From assembly GCA_036013505.1 (NCBI GenBank), contig CP107851.1, positions 9,782,001 through 9,846,000 of the forward strand: a stretch of DNA of 64,000 nt. Reading direction: 5' to 3'. This stretch comes from Streptomyces sp. NBC_00510 (lineage in GTDB: Bacteria; Actinomycetota; Actinomycetes; Streptomycetales; Streptomycetaceae). The first letter of the stretch is position 1; every line of letters starts with the position of its first letter. The notes beneath the pieces are model-generated. The model ran no database searches. It saw nothing but the letters and a program-made list of their open reading frames with translations, and was not told where the DNA came from. Shown here piece after piece: positions 54,017 to 63,092 of the stretch. A program made the position numbers and the translations under genes.

Positions 54017-55258
54017 CTACTGGAACAGGACTGCGAACAGGGCGGGTACTGCGGGGGCGAACAGGTAGAGCGCGATGCCGGTCATGGCCTTGCGGGTCGT
54101 CACCGGGAGCACCGGCTGGGACCAGACCTTTGCCACGGCCTCGTCGACGTTCTCATCGGAGCCGTGGTGTTCGTGCAGGGACTGCACGTAGGCCTGCTTG
54201 GCTGCCAGCGCCGAGTGGTAGCCGATCGAGGATGGATAGACGATCACGGCCATGTCCACCATCATCACCGCCAGGATGAGGAACACCATCCAGGGGGTTG
54301 CCGGCAGCCAGACGGTGAAGAGGATCAGCAGGCCGATCAGATGGGCGAGGGCGGAGCCGTAGGTCCACAGCATGAACCGGCGCAGCGGGCGCAGTCCCTG
54401 AAAGCCGTCGCTGTTGTATTCCGTGTTCGGGGTCACCCCGAAGCCCAGGATCCAGGATCGGTACAGGTAGCTGGTGAAGACGACGCCCATCACCAGCTGC
54501 TTGGACAGGAAGTAGAAGGCGTAGGTGCCGGCCACGCACAGGGCGATGGCCATCTCGGGGTGCGTGTGCCAGTTGGCCCACCAGGCGTCGTACACGTTCG
54601 AGCGCCACACGCGGTCGGGCAGTGCGGTCGGGTTCCATGTCTCCATGAGCCCGTGGGTGTTCACGAAGGCGTACAGCGATACGGTGCCGATGGCCATGGC
54701 CAGCATGATGGGCGCGGAGACCCGCTTGCGGCCCAGTACCCGGAACCACTTGTTGGTCTTGCGGACCAAGTCGTTGAGCCGGCGGATCGAGCGCTCGTCG
54801 AGCAGGCGTGCCGCGCCACCGTTGCGTTCGTTCATCTGCACGAACTCGGCGATCGCCTGTACCTGCTGGCAACAGAAGACCGGCGTGATGAAGATGACCG
54901 CCAGTATGACCAGGCCGGCCAGGTCCTGAAGCAACGACAGGCTCACCCCGCTGAGGTCGGTGGCGTCGGAACCGAGATAACTCAGGGCCCACCGCCTGTC
55001 CGTGCCGGCCGGCGGCCCCAGCACTCCACCGGCTTGAGCCAAGCCCAGCAGCGTGACAGCGAAAGCCCCGCTGATCAGCAAGATCTTTGTCTTGGCCGTC
55101 AGCGGAAAGTACAGAAGGCGGATCATCGTGCGGGCCGCCGGCCGGCGTGACCGCGGCAGCCTGCGTATCCAACGCATCACCGGGCGGAAATCGGTCGGCT
55201 CGAACGAACGGAAGATGCTTCCTATCCGCTGCGGCTCCAAGGCCTCCAGCTGCCCCAT
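54017..55258 (-). CDS. Polytopic membrane protein, unknown function
   Basis: 413 residues from ATG 55258 (GGGGGGCGAA upstream); GTG 55279 is an alternative without a ribosome site. About seven transmembrane helices, for example ILLISGAFAVTLLGLAQAGG, LAGLVILAVIFITPVFCCQQ, IMLAMAIGTVSLYAFVN, ALCVAGTYAFYFLSKQL, LIGLLILFTVWLPATPWMVF and ALYLFAPAVPALFAVLF. Charged cytoplasmic loops include RLLDERSIRRLNDLVRKTNK. A conserved-looking HLMETWNPTALPD-type extracellular loop and many Trp/Tyr suggest a sensor or transporter component, but no family is recognised. It is monocistronic. Confidence 0.78.
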   Translation of the reverse strand: MGQLEALEPQRIGSIFRSFEPTDFRPVMRWIRRLPRSRRPAARTMIRLLYFPLTAKTKILLISGAFAVTLLGLAQAGGVLGPPAGTDRRWALSYLGSDATDLSGVSLSLLQDLAGLVILAVIFITPVFCCQQVQAIAEFVQMNERNGGAARLLDERSIRRLNDLVRKTNKWFRVLGRKRVSAPIMLAMAIGTVSLYAFVNTHGLMETWNPTALPDRVWRSNVYDAWWANWHTHPEMAIALCVAGTYAFYFLSKQLVMGVVFTSYLYRSWILGFGVTPNTEYNSDGFQGLRPLRRFMLWTYGSALAHLIGLLILFTVWLPATPWMVFLILAVMMVDMAVIVYPSSIGYHSALAAKQAYVQSLHEHHGSDENVDEAVAKVWSQPVLPVTTRKAMTGIALYLFAPAVPALFAVLFQ

Positions 55259-55590
55259 TTCGCCCCCCGATCGTGACACGTTGTGAGTTCATTGACAGTG
55301 AGCATGACCCGGACGATCTACCTTTACGCAGGTGCCTTTTGATGCCGCGCTGGGCGGCTTGTTGCATAGGTGGCCGGGCGGCTTTCCCTTCCCCCGAACG
55401 CCGGATGCCGTGTGGTGAGCTTGCCGGTCGGCTATTGAGCTGCTGATGGCCGGCAGCGAAGGCCCTGCACAGGCCGACTCCAGCTCTGGCGCCGGCGTGA
55501 TCCGCGGCACCGTCAGCGGCCACGGCGGCTCACAGCCGGTTGTCCCTGTGCCCCCGACGGCAGCTGCTCCTGGAGCCGGGGGTGCGGACG
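55259..55590. other. Gap between membrane protein and IclR genes
   Basis: 332 bases; an AT-richer part around 55280-55330 may contain the membrane protein promoter. No gene recognised. Confidence 0.3.
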
Positions 55591-56508
55591 TCATTGCGGC
55601 CGCCAGGATTCTGGGCGGGCACTGGACGGGCCGGCGCCCCTTGCCGCGGTCGGCGGGCTGGTGCCGGCGCCCGTACGAGGGGCGTTGGCGCTGAGCACGC
55701 CGAACCGGACAGGAGCCGGCAGGGCGGAGCTTCTTGCCTTCACCGCCGGGGGGATGGCACGGCGGCCGGTCGGGGACGTGAGCTCGCGTTGGAGGTGTTC
55801 AGCGGCGCGACGGAGCTGGGTGATACCGCGGGTCATGGGGATTGCACGCACCGGTGAAATCAACCCGAAGGCGTAGGTTCCGGCAGGGGCGCGCACCAGA
55901 GCTGCTCCGCACCACCAGCCCAGCTGGGTCTCTTCGCGTTCGTAGGCGATGCCGGTGTCGGCGACGCGCTGCAGCCGGCCCTGCAGGTGCCGGGGGTTGG
56001 TCACGGTATGCGGGGTCAGCCGGGCCAGGCCCCCACGCAGGACCTGGTCCGCCTCGGACGGACGCAGGGACAGCAGCAGGTGCCCAGCGGCGGTGACTGC
56101 CGCTGGCCCGAGGACCACACGCGGGCGCCAGGTCGCGGCTATCAAGGAGGCGTGTTCCGGCGGATAAGCCGTGTCGAGGATGACCAGCCCCTCGCCGTCG
56201 AAGGCCGCGACCCAAGCAATCTGGCGGGTCCGTTCATGCAGTTCATGGACGAAGGGCGCTGCTGCCTCCGCAGTGCCGAGCTGCGTGGTCGCCGCATTGC
56301 CCAACTCGACCAGACGCACACCCAGCCGGTAGCCCCGCGGGTCCCGGGACAGGACACGTTCCGCGACGAGATGGTTGGCGAGGCGGCGTACGGTCGGCTT
56401 GGGGATGCCGGTCTCGGCCGCCAGCCGCGCCAGCGAGCACGAACCTAATCCCGCTGCAACCACTTCGAGGATTGCCGTCACCCGGCCGATCACCGTGTGG
56501 TCATCCAT
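55591..56508 (-). CDS. IclR-family transcriptional regulator
   Basis: 305 residues from ATG 56508, preceded by GGGGGTGGGGAC. The winged helix-turn-helix at about 5-65 reads TAILEVVAAGLGSCSLARLA and GIPKPTVRRLANHLVAERVL. The effector domain follows (YRLGVRLVELGNAA, YPPEHASLIAATWRPRV, GIAYEREETQLGWWCGAALV). The C-terminal 50 residues are Ala/Pro/Arg-rich and probably disordered, longer than usual. IclR proteins sense small carboxylates or aromatics; no catabolic gene is adjacent, so the target is unknown. Confidence 0.9.
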   Translation of the reverse strand: MDDHTVIGRVTAILEVVAAGLGSCSLARLAAETGIPKPTVRRLANHLVAERVLSRDPRGYRLGVRLVELGNAATTQLGTAEAAAPFVHELHERTRQIAWVAAFDGEGLVILDTAYPPEHASLIAATWRPRVVLGPAAVTAAGHLLLSLRPSEADQVLRGGLARLTPHTVTNPRHLQGRLQRVADTGIAYEREETQLGWWCGAALVRAPAGTYAFGLISPVRAIPMTRGITQLRRAAEHLQRELTSPTGRRAIPPAVKARSSALPAPVRFGVLSANAPRTGAGTSPPTAARGAGPSSARPESWRPQ

Positions 56509-57714
56509 GTCCCCACCCCCGTGCTCACCTCTCCATGAGCCACGTGTCCAGCATGGCACCGCATGCAGGAACTGGGACTGGGACGTTTCCGGAAAAGTGA
56601 CAGCGGGTCACTGAGCGACACGCTGCTCTGGCCCACGCCGGACAGGAGCTGGCAGCGAACCCACATTGCGGCTGCAGCCAGATGGGGGAGGTGAAGCCAC
56701 AACGGCCACCCGACCGACCGCGCACGGCCGGAGCCGGTGAGGGCTGGCGGTCCGCTACTGCCGACGGGAAACCCTGCTGAATGCGGTCGGTGCGGGGAGA
56801 CGATCGGGTCTGCCACCAGCATGGCACGCCGCCCACGCAATGAAGGTGCCGTAACCAGGCAGCTGTCATCGCCGCACGGGCACAACACGTTGCGACATAC
56901 CAACAACGAGGCATACACGCCTGACGTCATCGGCGGGATCAGGGAGCAATCCGCACCGGCCGCGGCAGCCCCCATCGAGCCTGCCGCGACCGACGGCCGC
57001 CGCGGCGAAACAGCCCTGGTCCTGGGCTCCTTCCGCCGCCGCGCCAGTGGCGACTGGGACTTCGTCATCGGAGGCCAGAGATACCCCGGCGGCCTGGAAG
57101 CCCTGGTGCAGGAGCACGGCATCGAGGTGTCCTGGCATCCGGCACCGTCTGCGGGCGGTGGGGTATCCGTTCGGCACGACGTGCGACCGTACCCCGTGTG
57201 GGAGGCCGTAGCGATGGATGGGGGCCGCGCGCAGCATGCAGGGGCCGATTTCCCAGGGCGGGCATCCGGCGTCGATGAACTGTGGCGCTCGGACTGTGCC
57301 TACGGGGCGGATCGAGCCCCGGGCCGGGTGTCTGTGTGATCTGTCCGGATGTCGCACCGTCCCGGGTGCGCCTTCGCCAGTCGGTGAGGTACGGGCAGCG
57401 TGCCGCCGTGTTCGGGGGAGCCATTCGGCGACGTTTTGATCGGCATTGCAGCGGTTGGAAGCGCGCGACTTCGTGAGATCTGGGCCGAGCTCCTGGAAAC
57501 GAAGTGCCAGTTCCAGTTCCAATCTGCCGTGGACTGGCGAGCAGGTTCCGTCCTTGCGGGCGTGACCACGGGGACACACATCGCTGTGTACCCGGCGACT
57601 CGTGACGCGGTCCACGTCCTCGCCCGGATCCGGCGTGAGGCCGCGGGCCGCGCGAGCGCGCCGAGGTCGGCCGCCGGCGCGGCGGTCCGAATGCTCAGGG
57701 GCCTTGCCGGCTGG
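56509..57714. other. Long gene-poor stretch
   Basis: Over 1.2 kb between the IclR and DUF302 genes. Apart from the coding-like fragment at 56914-57129, open frames on both strands look like shadows. No mobile element or RNA gene was recognised. Confidence 0.35.
56914..57129 (+). pseudogene. Unidentified domain fragment, possible TerD-like C-terminus
   Basis: A plus frame reads YTPDVIGGIREQSAPAAAAP, then ALVLGSFRRRASGDWDFVIG and GQRYPGGLEALVQEHGIEV, with good coding character. It resembles the C-terminal linker and last segment of TerD-type or related stress proteins in Streptomyces, but I am not certain. Upstream and downstream sequence loses coding character, so it looks like a fragment. 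Confidence 0.35.
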
Positions 57715-58257
57715 TCAGGTCAGTTCGTCGGGCACGGGGACGCCGAGGTGGGCGAGAAGCGCGCCGACCTTGCGGTCCAGTTCGCGTCCCACTTCCGTGA
57801 TCTCGGGCCGGCCGAGCGCGCTCACCGTGTCGCTGGGGCGGTCGATGGCGAAAACCGCCTCGCCTGTGGGGGATTCGTGGATCGTGGTGCGCAGGGGCGC
57901 GTACATCAGGGCCCCGGCATCGTGCCGGTACATGCGCTCGGCGATGGTGTGATTGCCCATCAGGTACTCGGTGCAGCGGGCCTGGTCGCCGGCCACGCCG
58001 AACAGCGGCTGGGCGTCGAACTTCCAGTAGATCATGAACCCCAGTGGCGCGCTCTCGTCCGCGAGTTGGCGTACGGCGCTCCATGAAGCCTGCTCGGTGA
58101 CGAGCTCGAAGGTGCGCCGGTAGTCGAGCGGTGGGACGGCCTGCTCGAAGCGGGCCCGGAACTGCTTGTAGTTCGTTCCGGCCGGGATCTCCAGTCGGGT
58201 GACGGAGCGGGGGAGTGCGCGGATCGTGGGGTGCGTCGTCGTGGTGTGGTGGACCAT
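57715..58257 (-). CDS. DUF302-like protein
   Basis: 180 residues from ATG 58257, behind AGAAGGGAGCCGGTC. Residues about 20-170: TRLEIPAGTNYKQFRARFEQ, LGFMIYWKFDAQPLFGVAGD, YLMGNHTIAERMYRHDAGAL, MYAPLRTTIHESPTGEAVFA, then IDRPSDTVSALG. This pattern fits the DUF302 superfamily seen beside HxlR regulators. The molecular function is unknown. It lies on the same strand, 97 bases downstream of the HxlR gene, but has its own -35/-10 (TTGAGA-17-TAGACT), so it can be transcribed alone. Confidence 0.8.
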   Translation of the reverse strand: MVHHTTTTHPTIRALPRSVTRLEIPAGTNYKQFRARFEQAVPPLDYRRTFELVTEQASWSAVRQLADESAPLGFMIYWKFDAQPLFGVAGDQARCTEYLMGNHTIAERMYRHDAGALMYAPLRTTIHESPTGEAVFAIDRPSDTVSALGRPEITEVGRELDRKVGALLAHLGVPVPDELT

Positions 58258-58291
58258 GACCGGCTCCCTTCTGGCTTGTCTTGTAGGAGCC

Positions 58292-58320
58292 AGTCTAGGA
58301 CGCAGGACGGACTCTCTCAA
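58292..58320 (-). promoter_or_regulatory. Sigma-70-like promoter of DUF302 gene
   Basis: On the minus strand TTGAGA (58320-58315) and TAGACT (58297-58292) are spaced by 17 bases, 35 bases before the ATG at 58257. Confidence 0.6.
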
Positions 58321-58354
58321 CAAAAGCCAGCATTTCGGGCATTGTGGGGGTGGT

Positions 58355-58858
58355 TCACGGGGTCCCGGCGGCGCCCAGGACCTGGGCGAGGTCGCTTCGC
58401 CAGGGCCTGACCCAGGCGGTCTCGGAGCGCGGCACCCGCTTGCGGCAGCGCGGGCAGCGGCGGCCGGGTTCGAACGACTGCCCGCAGACGCTGTGCACGA
58501 GGCGCATCGGCTGCGTCGGTGACGCGGACTCGCTGTGGCTGTTCCCCCACACCATCATGGCGTGCAGGAGGGGAAGCAGGTCCTCACCCGCCGGCGTCAG
58601 CCGGTACTCCTCGCGGGTCCGGCCGCCGCCCTCGGGCCGGTAAGGGGTGCGCGCGAGCAGTCCCGACTCGACGAGCTGCCGCAGACGGTTGGACAGGACG
58701 TTGTCGGCGATGTCCAGTTCGGCCTTGAACTCGTCGAAGCGCGTCATCCCGATGGTGGCGTTGCGCATGATCAGCAACGTCCACCGGTCGCCCAGGATGT
58801 CGGCGGCCCGTCCGATCGGACACGGTCCATCGGCGGTTCCGCGGCGGGGTCCCGGCAC
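58355..58858 (-). CDS. HxlR-type winged-helix regulator with zinc-ribbon tail
   Basis: 167 residues from GTG 58858, preceded by GGAGGTGCGAG. The HxlR domain (about 12-105) has CPIGRAADILGDRWTLLIMR, MTRFDEFKAELDIADNVLSN, RLRQLVESGLLARTPYRPEG and LTPAGEDLLPLLHAMM. A C-terminal tail carries C-x(8)-C-x-x-C (VCGQSFEPGRRCPRC), a zinc-ribbon-like addition found in part of the family. It probably represses itself through the palindrome just upstream and may control the downstream DUF302 gene. Confidence 0.9.
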   Translation of the reverse strand: MPGPRRGTADGPCPIGRAADILGDRWTLLIMRNATIGMTRFDEFKAELDIADNVLSNRLRQLVESGLLARTPYRPEGGGRTREEYRLTPAGEDLLPLLHAMMVWGNSHSESASPTQPMRLVHSVCGQSFEPGRRCPRCRKRVPRSETAWVRPWRSDLAQVLGAAGTP

Positions 58859-59215
58859 CTCGCACCTCCAGACTTGCTTAACGCAAGCCTACGACCTTTG
58901 CCGCCGGGTGCGAGGCTGTCGTCGTCCCCGAGATGTGACCGTGGAGCCCGATGTGGCGGAGGTGGCCGATGCGGTTGAGGTGGCCGGGCAGGCTTCACGC
59001 CGCGTGCAACAAGGCGCCCCCGCGGGCGGCCCGGTCACCAGGACCGCCAGCACAGACCGCTGCTTCGGCCCCGGTGTCACCGCAGAACTGCGTGCACGCC
59101 TGTCCGTCAAGGGGACCGGTCACTGGTGCGCGGCTGCTTCATGCTCCAGTCGGCGCCGTAGCACCCCTTTGGGGTGGGAGCCCTTCGTGCAGTCGTGGGG
59201 ATTCGCTCCCGGTTG
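58859..59215. other. Gap between HxlR and amidase genes
   Basis: 357 bases. Besides the palindrome at 58873-58887 no gene or element was recognised. Confidence 0.35.
58873..58887. promoter_or_regulatory. HxlR operator candidate
   Basis: CTTGC-TTAAC-GCAAG, 5-bp perfect arms, 15 bases before the HxlR start codon. Confidence 0.5.
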
Positions 59216-60622
59216 TCAGAGGGCGGGGTGCTGGTCGCGGACCGGGCTGAGTGTCTCCAGCAGCGAGGCGATGTGCAGGATCGTCGACTCCGCGTGCCAG
59301 GTAGCCGCCAGCTGGACGCCGATCGGCATGCCGTCGCTGCTGGTGCCGAACCGCATGGACAGGGCCGGCAGTCCCGTCAGGTTGAACGGGACGGTCGTTG
59401 ACGACACGTGGAAGGGACCGACGGTCTGGCCGTCGAGGGTGAACTGCCCGAGCTGGTGCTCGTGTGCGGGGATCGTCGTCACCGGGAGCAGCAGGATGTC
59501 GTAGTGGTGGAAGTACTCCGCGAATCCGTCCCGGAGCCGCTCGATGCCCTGTTCGGCCCGGACGTAGTCCTCCACGGACGTGTCGGGCATGGCGGCAAGC
59601 GTCTTGGAGTAGGTGAACATCTGGTCTTCGTGCCCTGCGGTGACCTGACGGAAGGCCGGCTTCACCTCCATGACGTGCTGCAGGTTGAACAGTTCGAGAG
59701 GGTTGTCCCGCTCAAGGGCCGGGATGTTGACGGCGTCGACCGGTACTCCGGCTGTCTGCAGGGCGTCGGCGGCCGCCCGCACCGTTGCCGCGACCTCTGC
59801 GTCGGTCGGACCGAGTCCGGAGTCGACCAGCCAGCCCACGCGCACGGGCCGGTCCGGCCAGGCGCCCAGGCCGGCGTCGAACTCGCGGGGGGCGGTGGCA
59901 AAGCCGTCGGCGCCGTCGGGGCCGGCCAGCAGCCCGTACGCGAGCGCGAGGTCGCGGATGCTGCGGGCCATGGGACCGACGTGCCAGTCACGGCGCGGCT
60001 CGCGCGGCCAGATCCCCGTCATGGGGATACGCCCGTGCGTCGGCTTGAAGGACACGACACCGGTGTCGGCCGCCGGCCCGCGCACCGAGATGGACAGGTC
60101 GGTGGCGAGTCCCAGCGGCGACATCCCCGCCGCGATCGCCGCGGACTCCCCGCCGCTGGAACCGCCGGAGGAGCGGTTGAGGTCCCAGGGGTTGTTCGTC
60201 CTGCCCGTGAGGAGGTTGTCGGACTCCACCCAGTACGAGAACTCCGGGAGGTTGGTCTTGGCCAGGAGGATCGCTCCGGCCCGCTTCATGCGCGCCACCG
60301 CGGTGGCATCGGTGTCCGGGATGCGCCCGGCGAAGATCGGCGAACCGCGCTGGGTGAGCACTCCGGCGGTGTCGAAGGAGTCCTTGGACGTGAAGGGCAC
60401 GCCGTGCAGCGGCCCCACGTCCCCGCCCGCCGCAAGCTCCTCGTCCGCCGTCCTTGCGGCCTTCAGTGCACCGTCGGCGAGCGTGACGATGGCGTTGAGC
60501 CGCGGATTGACGGCCTCGATGCGGTCGAGGTGCGCCTGGACCACCTCGGCGGAAGACACCTTCCCGGTGCGGATCAGCTCGGCGAGTTCGCTCGCGTCGA
60601 AGTGAATGAGATCGGTGGTCAT
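59216..60622 (-). CDS. Amidase-signature family hydrolase
   Basis: 468 residues from ATG 60622, behind ACAGGGATTC. The Ser-cisSer-Lys set is visible: Lys80 in VPFTSKDSFD, the Gly/Ser-rich GGSSGGESAAIAAG (153-166) with the cis-Ser, and nucleophile Ser179 in ATDLSISVRGPA. The usual motif at this last place is GTDxGGSIRxPA, so the Gly residues are replaced by Ser/Ile here. The C-terminus has the family phrases LLLPVTTIPA and MPIGVQLAATWHAE. It hydrolyses amide bonds of small molecules in the cytoplasm; the substrate is unknown. Divergent from the TetR gene. Confidence 0.88.
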   Translation of the reverse strand: MTTDLIHFDASELAELIRTGKVSSAEVVQAHLDRIEAVNPRLNAIVTLADGALKAARTADEELAAGGDVGPLHGVPFTSKDSFDTAGVLTQRGSPIFAGRIPDTDATAVARMKRAGAILLAKTNLPEFSYWVESDNLLTGRTNNPWDLNRSSGGSSGGESAAIAAGMSPLGLATDLSISVRGPAADTGVVSFKPTHGRIPMTGIWPREPRRDWHVGPMARSIRDLALAYGLLAGPDGADGFATAPREFDAGLGAWPDRPVRVGWLVDSGLGPTDAEVAATVRAAADALQTAGVPVDAVNIPALERDNPLELFNLQHVMEVKPAFRQVTAGHEDQMFTYSKTLAAMPDTSVEDYVRAEQGIERLRDGFAEYFHHYDILLLPVTTIPAHEHQLGQFTLDGQTVGPFHVSSTTVPFNLTGLPALSMRFGTSSDGMPIGVQLAATWHAESTILHIASLLETLSPVRDQHPAL

Positions 60623-60721
60623 GATGAATCCCTGTCCGAGACCGGTCTGCTCCACCTGTTGAGACCGGTCTGCTCTTTGTTGTGCCGCCCGGGCTCGGTG
60701 AGCCGCAGGCAGTGGGGCTCG

Positions 60722-61036
60722 TCAGGCGTGCAGGACCTGGCGGGTGACCGTCATGGCGCGGCCGAGCCGGCTGGGGCTGCCATGGATCTTCGCGATCATG
60801 CCCGCCCCGATCCGAGGGCCTGCGGCAGCGGGAAGGTCATCGTGATGGACACGACGATCCACTCCTCGCAGCGGGGATCGAATCGGAAGTCGCGGCTGAG
60901 GATCATGTCGCCGGGGTCGTGCCGGTGGACGAGCGGGAAGCCGTCCCCGGGCTGGGCTTCCTGCACCGTTCGGTGACCAGTGCCTCGTACGCCGCCCGCG
61001 AGACTGCATCGAGGCGGAGCGGCAGGCCGGCCATGA
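60722..61036 (-). pseudogene. Multiply frameshifted gene remnant
   Basis: From ATG 61036 the minus strand reads MAGLPLRLDAVSRAAYEALV in one frame, then HDPGDMILSRDFRFDPRCEE in another, and ends MIAKIHGSPSRLGRAMTVTR and QVLHA in a third. Each piece looks coding, so a gene of about 100 residues has suffered at least two indels. Family not recognised. It lies between the amidase and TetR genes. Confidence 0.4.
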
Positions 61037-61099
61037 GGCGGCGGTGAGACTTCAACGAAAGGCACGAGAGGCTCCTCCTCGATCGAGGTGGCTGCGCTC

Positions 61100-61145
61100 T
61101 TGGGCTTACCGCCCCGTACAGATACTATGTAGGTCAGCATACATG
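61100..61145 (+). promoter_or_regulatory. TetR gene promoter with operator copy 1
   Basis: TTGGGC (61100-61105), 17 bases, TACTAT (61123-61128) fit a promoter. GATACTATGTAGGTCAGCAT followed by ACAT (61121-61144) overlaps the -10 box and recurs, inverted with one mismatch, at 62010-62033 before the SDR gene. Confidence 0.65.
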
Positions 61146-61166
61146 CTACGTGGAGAGGGTGCGGGA

Positions 61167-61772
61167 GTGGGAAGGCGAACGGACGCCAAACAGAAGATGG
61201 TGCAGGCCGCCAAGGAGCTGATCCGGCAGCGCGGCTACAACGCGACGGCCTTCTCCGACGTGCTCGAGCTCAGCGGTACCTCCCGCGGCTCGGTCTACTT
61301 CCACTTCCCCGGCGGCAAGACGCAGCTGGCGATCGAAGCCGCCGAAGCCCACGCCTTCGAGCAGGTCGAGATCATCGACCGAGCCGCCGGGCAGGCCACC
61401 TCCGCAGGCCAGTTGATCGAGCTCTACGTCGAACTGGGCCGCGACGGCATGATCGCCAGCGACTACGGGCGAGGCTGCGCCGTCGCCCCGCTGATCACCG
61501 AGGGCGCCACGCGGGACTCGGCCGACATCGCCGAAACCGGCCGCAGGGCCTTCTCGCAGATGACCGACCGGCTCGCCTTCCACTTCGTCGCCTTCGGCGT
61601 GGAGCGCGCCCCTGCGAGAGTGCTCGCCGACGCCGTGATCGCGGGCATCGAGGGAGCGATGATCACCTCCCGCGCCCTGCGCAGCCCCACTCCGTACGAG
61701 GCGGTACGCACCGTACTGGTCAGCCACGCCGTGAGCGTGTCCCCGAAGAGCACCGACCGCATCCGCACCTGA
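61167..61772 (+). CDS. TetR-family regulator
   Basis: 201 residues from GTG 61167, which begins GRRTDAKQKMVQAAKELIRQ, the usual N-terminus of this subfamily; ATG 61143 would add eight residues. The helix-turn-helix spans about 10-60 (AFSDVLELSGTSRGSVYFHF, PGGKTQLA). The C-terminal domain resembles the TetR_C LmrA/YxaF group (GCAVAPLITEGATRDSADIA, AVIAGIEGAMITSRALRSPT). It sits just after one operator copy, and the SDR gene 360 bases downstream carries the other, so it very likely represses both itself and the SDR. Confidence 0.92.
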   Translation: MGRRTDAKQKMVQAAKELIRQRGYNATAFSDVLELSGTSRGSVYFHFPGGKTQLAIEAAEAHAFEQVEIIDRAAGQATSAGQLIELYVELGRDGMIASDYGRGCAVAPLITEGATRDSADIAETGRRAFSQMTDRLAFHFVAFGVERAPARVLADAVIAGIEGAMITSRALRSPTPYEAVRTVLVSHAVSVSPKSTDRIRT

Positions 61773-62131
61773 AGCCCGCGGGCACCGGCCCGGCCCGCCA
61801 CCCCCAGGCGGGGCCGCTTAGGTGCCACCCCGCGTCGTCCCCGCCCCTTGGCGTGTCCGGCCGCCACGCCCTTGCGCTGCGATGACCACGTACGGCCTGA
61901 AACCCCCCCAGAAGCCCGGCTCGCGCGTGGGAGCACAGACCGCGCTGGTGCCCGCGAGCGCCCCGCCGGATCGCCGGGTCGGCCTCCGCGTTCTTGACGC
62001 CAGCAAATTATGTATGTTGACCTACATAGTATCTGGTGTCGGGTGACCGGCAACCGCAGCCGATCGGCGACGTCTTTCGTCGCGTGCCGCCCACCACGGG
62101 CCGCCCGCCAGTGAAAAGAGAGGTTCCATCC
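61773..62131. other. Spacer between TetR and SDR genes
   Basis: 359 bases; the first 200 show no gene. The last part holds TTGACG (61994-61999) and operator copy 2. Confidence 0.4.
62010..62033 (+). promoter_or_regulatory. Operator copy 2 upstream of SDR gene
   Basis: ATGTATGTTGACCTACATAG followed by TATC is the reverse complement of the sequence at 61121-61144 with one mismatch. Each copy is itself a partial palindrome (ATGTA ... TACAT). Confidence 0.7.
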
Positions 62132-62902
62132 ATGACTCGCGTACTCATCACCGGCGCGTCCCGGGGCATCGGGAAGGGCACCGCGATAGCGCTGCACGAA
62201 CAAGGCCACGAGGTCATCGCCACGGCCCGCGACGTGTCCATGCTCGAAGACCTGCCGGTGGCACAGAAGTTGCCACTCGATGTCACCGACCAGGCCTCGG
62301 TCGACCAGGCGCTGGCCAAGGCCGGCCACGTCGATGTCCTGCTCAGCAACGCCGGAGCGACGGTGCGAGCACCGCTCGAGACGATCCCGCTCGCCGCACT
62401 GGGCGACCTGTTCGAGCTCAACACCTTCGGAGCCCTCCGCGTCGCGCAGGGCCTCCTGCCCCAGATGCGCCGGCGCGGGAGCGGGCAGCTGATCTTCATG
62501 TCCAGCATCCAGGGCCGCCTCGTGATCCCGCTGATCGGCGCCTACAGCGCGACCAAGCACGCCCTGGAGGCCTTCGCCGAGGTCCTCGCCATCGAAACCG
62601 GCCGCTTCGGTGTGTCCGTGCACGTCGTGCAGCCACCCGCAGTGACCTCCGGGGGCGCCGAGCGCGCCCAGGTCCACCTCGACGACAGCAACCCCTATCG
62701 CCCCCTGCTGGACAAAATCGGCCCGTTCCGCGCGGCACCCGTCTCCGTCCAAGACGTCGCCGACGTCGTGACAGCAACGATCGCCGCGGGCGACAAGGCC
62801 CCCTTCCGCATCCCCGTCGGCGAAAGCGCGAAGACCATCCTCAGCGCACGCAAGGCCGCACCCGACCACACGCCCTTCCTCGCCGCACACCTGGACTGGT
62901 AG
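62132..62902 (+). CDS. Short-chain dehydrogenase/reductase (classical SDR)
   Basis: 256 residues from ATG 62132, behind AAAGAGAGGTTCC. NAD(P) binding TGASRGIG (residues 7-14), LSNAG (71-75), MSSIQG with the catalytic Ser, and YSATK (Tyr138, Lys142) are all present. Length is normal. The substrate specificity is unknown; relatives controlled by TetR regulators of this kind act on carbonyl or quinone-like small molecules. Expression is probably repressed by the upstream TetR through the operator at 62010-62033. Confidence 0.93.
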   Translation: MTRVLITGASRGIGKGTAIALHEQGHEVIATARDVSMLEDLPVAQKLPLDVTDQASVDQALAKAGHVDVLLSNAGATVRAPLETIPLAALGDLFELNTFGALRVAQGLLPQMRRRGSGQLIFMSSIQGRLVIPLIGAYSATKHALEAFAEVLAIETGRFGVSVHVVQPPAVTSGGAERAQVHLDDSNPYRPLLDKIGPFRAAPVSVQDVADVVTATIAAGDKAPFRIPVGESAKTILSARKAAPDHTPFLAAHLDW

Positions 62903-63092
62903 CCGCGCCCCGACACATCACAGGCGCTCAAGCCGCGCCCCACGGAGCCCGACTCGACGCCACCGGCCCACCACCGGGGCACGGCACCCCTCGCTCCTCC
63001 CAGGCCCCACCGCGGGCGCCCCATGAGGCCAAGGGCCGCACCGGCAAGAGACCGAGCTGATCCCCGGGTCCCATCGCCCTCCACAGGCTTGG

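Noticed and set aside
54153..55523. Minus-strand 456-codon frame overlapping the polytopic membrane protein
   Set aside because: Same strand, other frame; it is Arg/Gly/His-rich with no hydrophobic periodicity.
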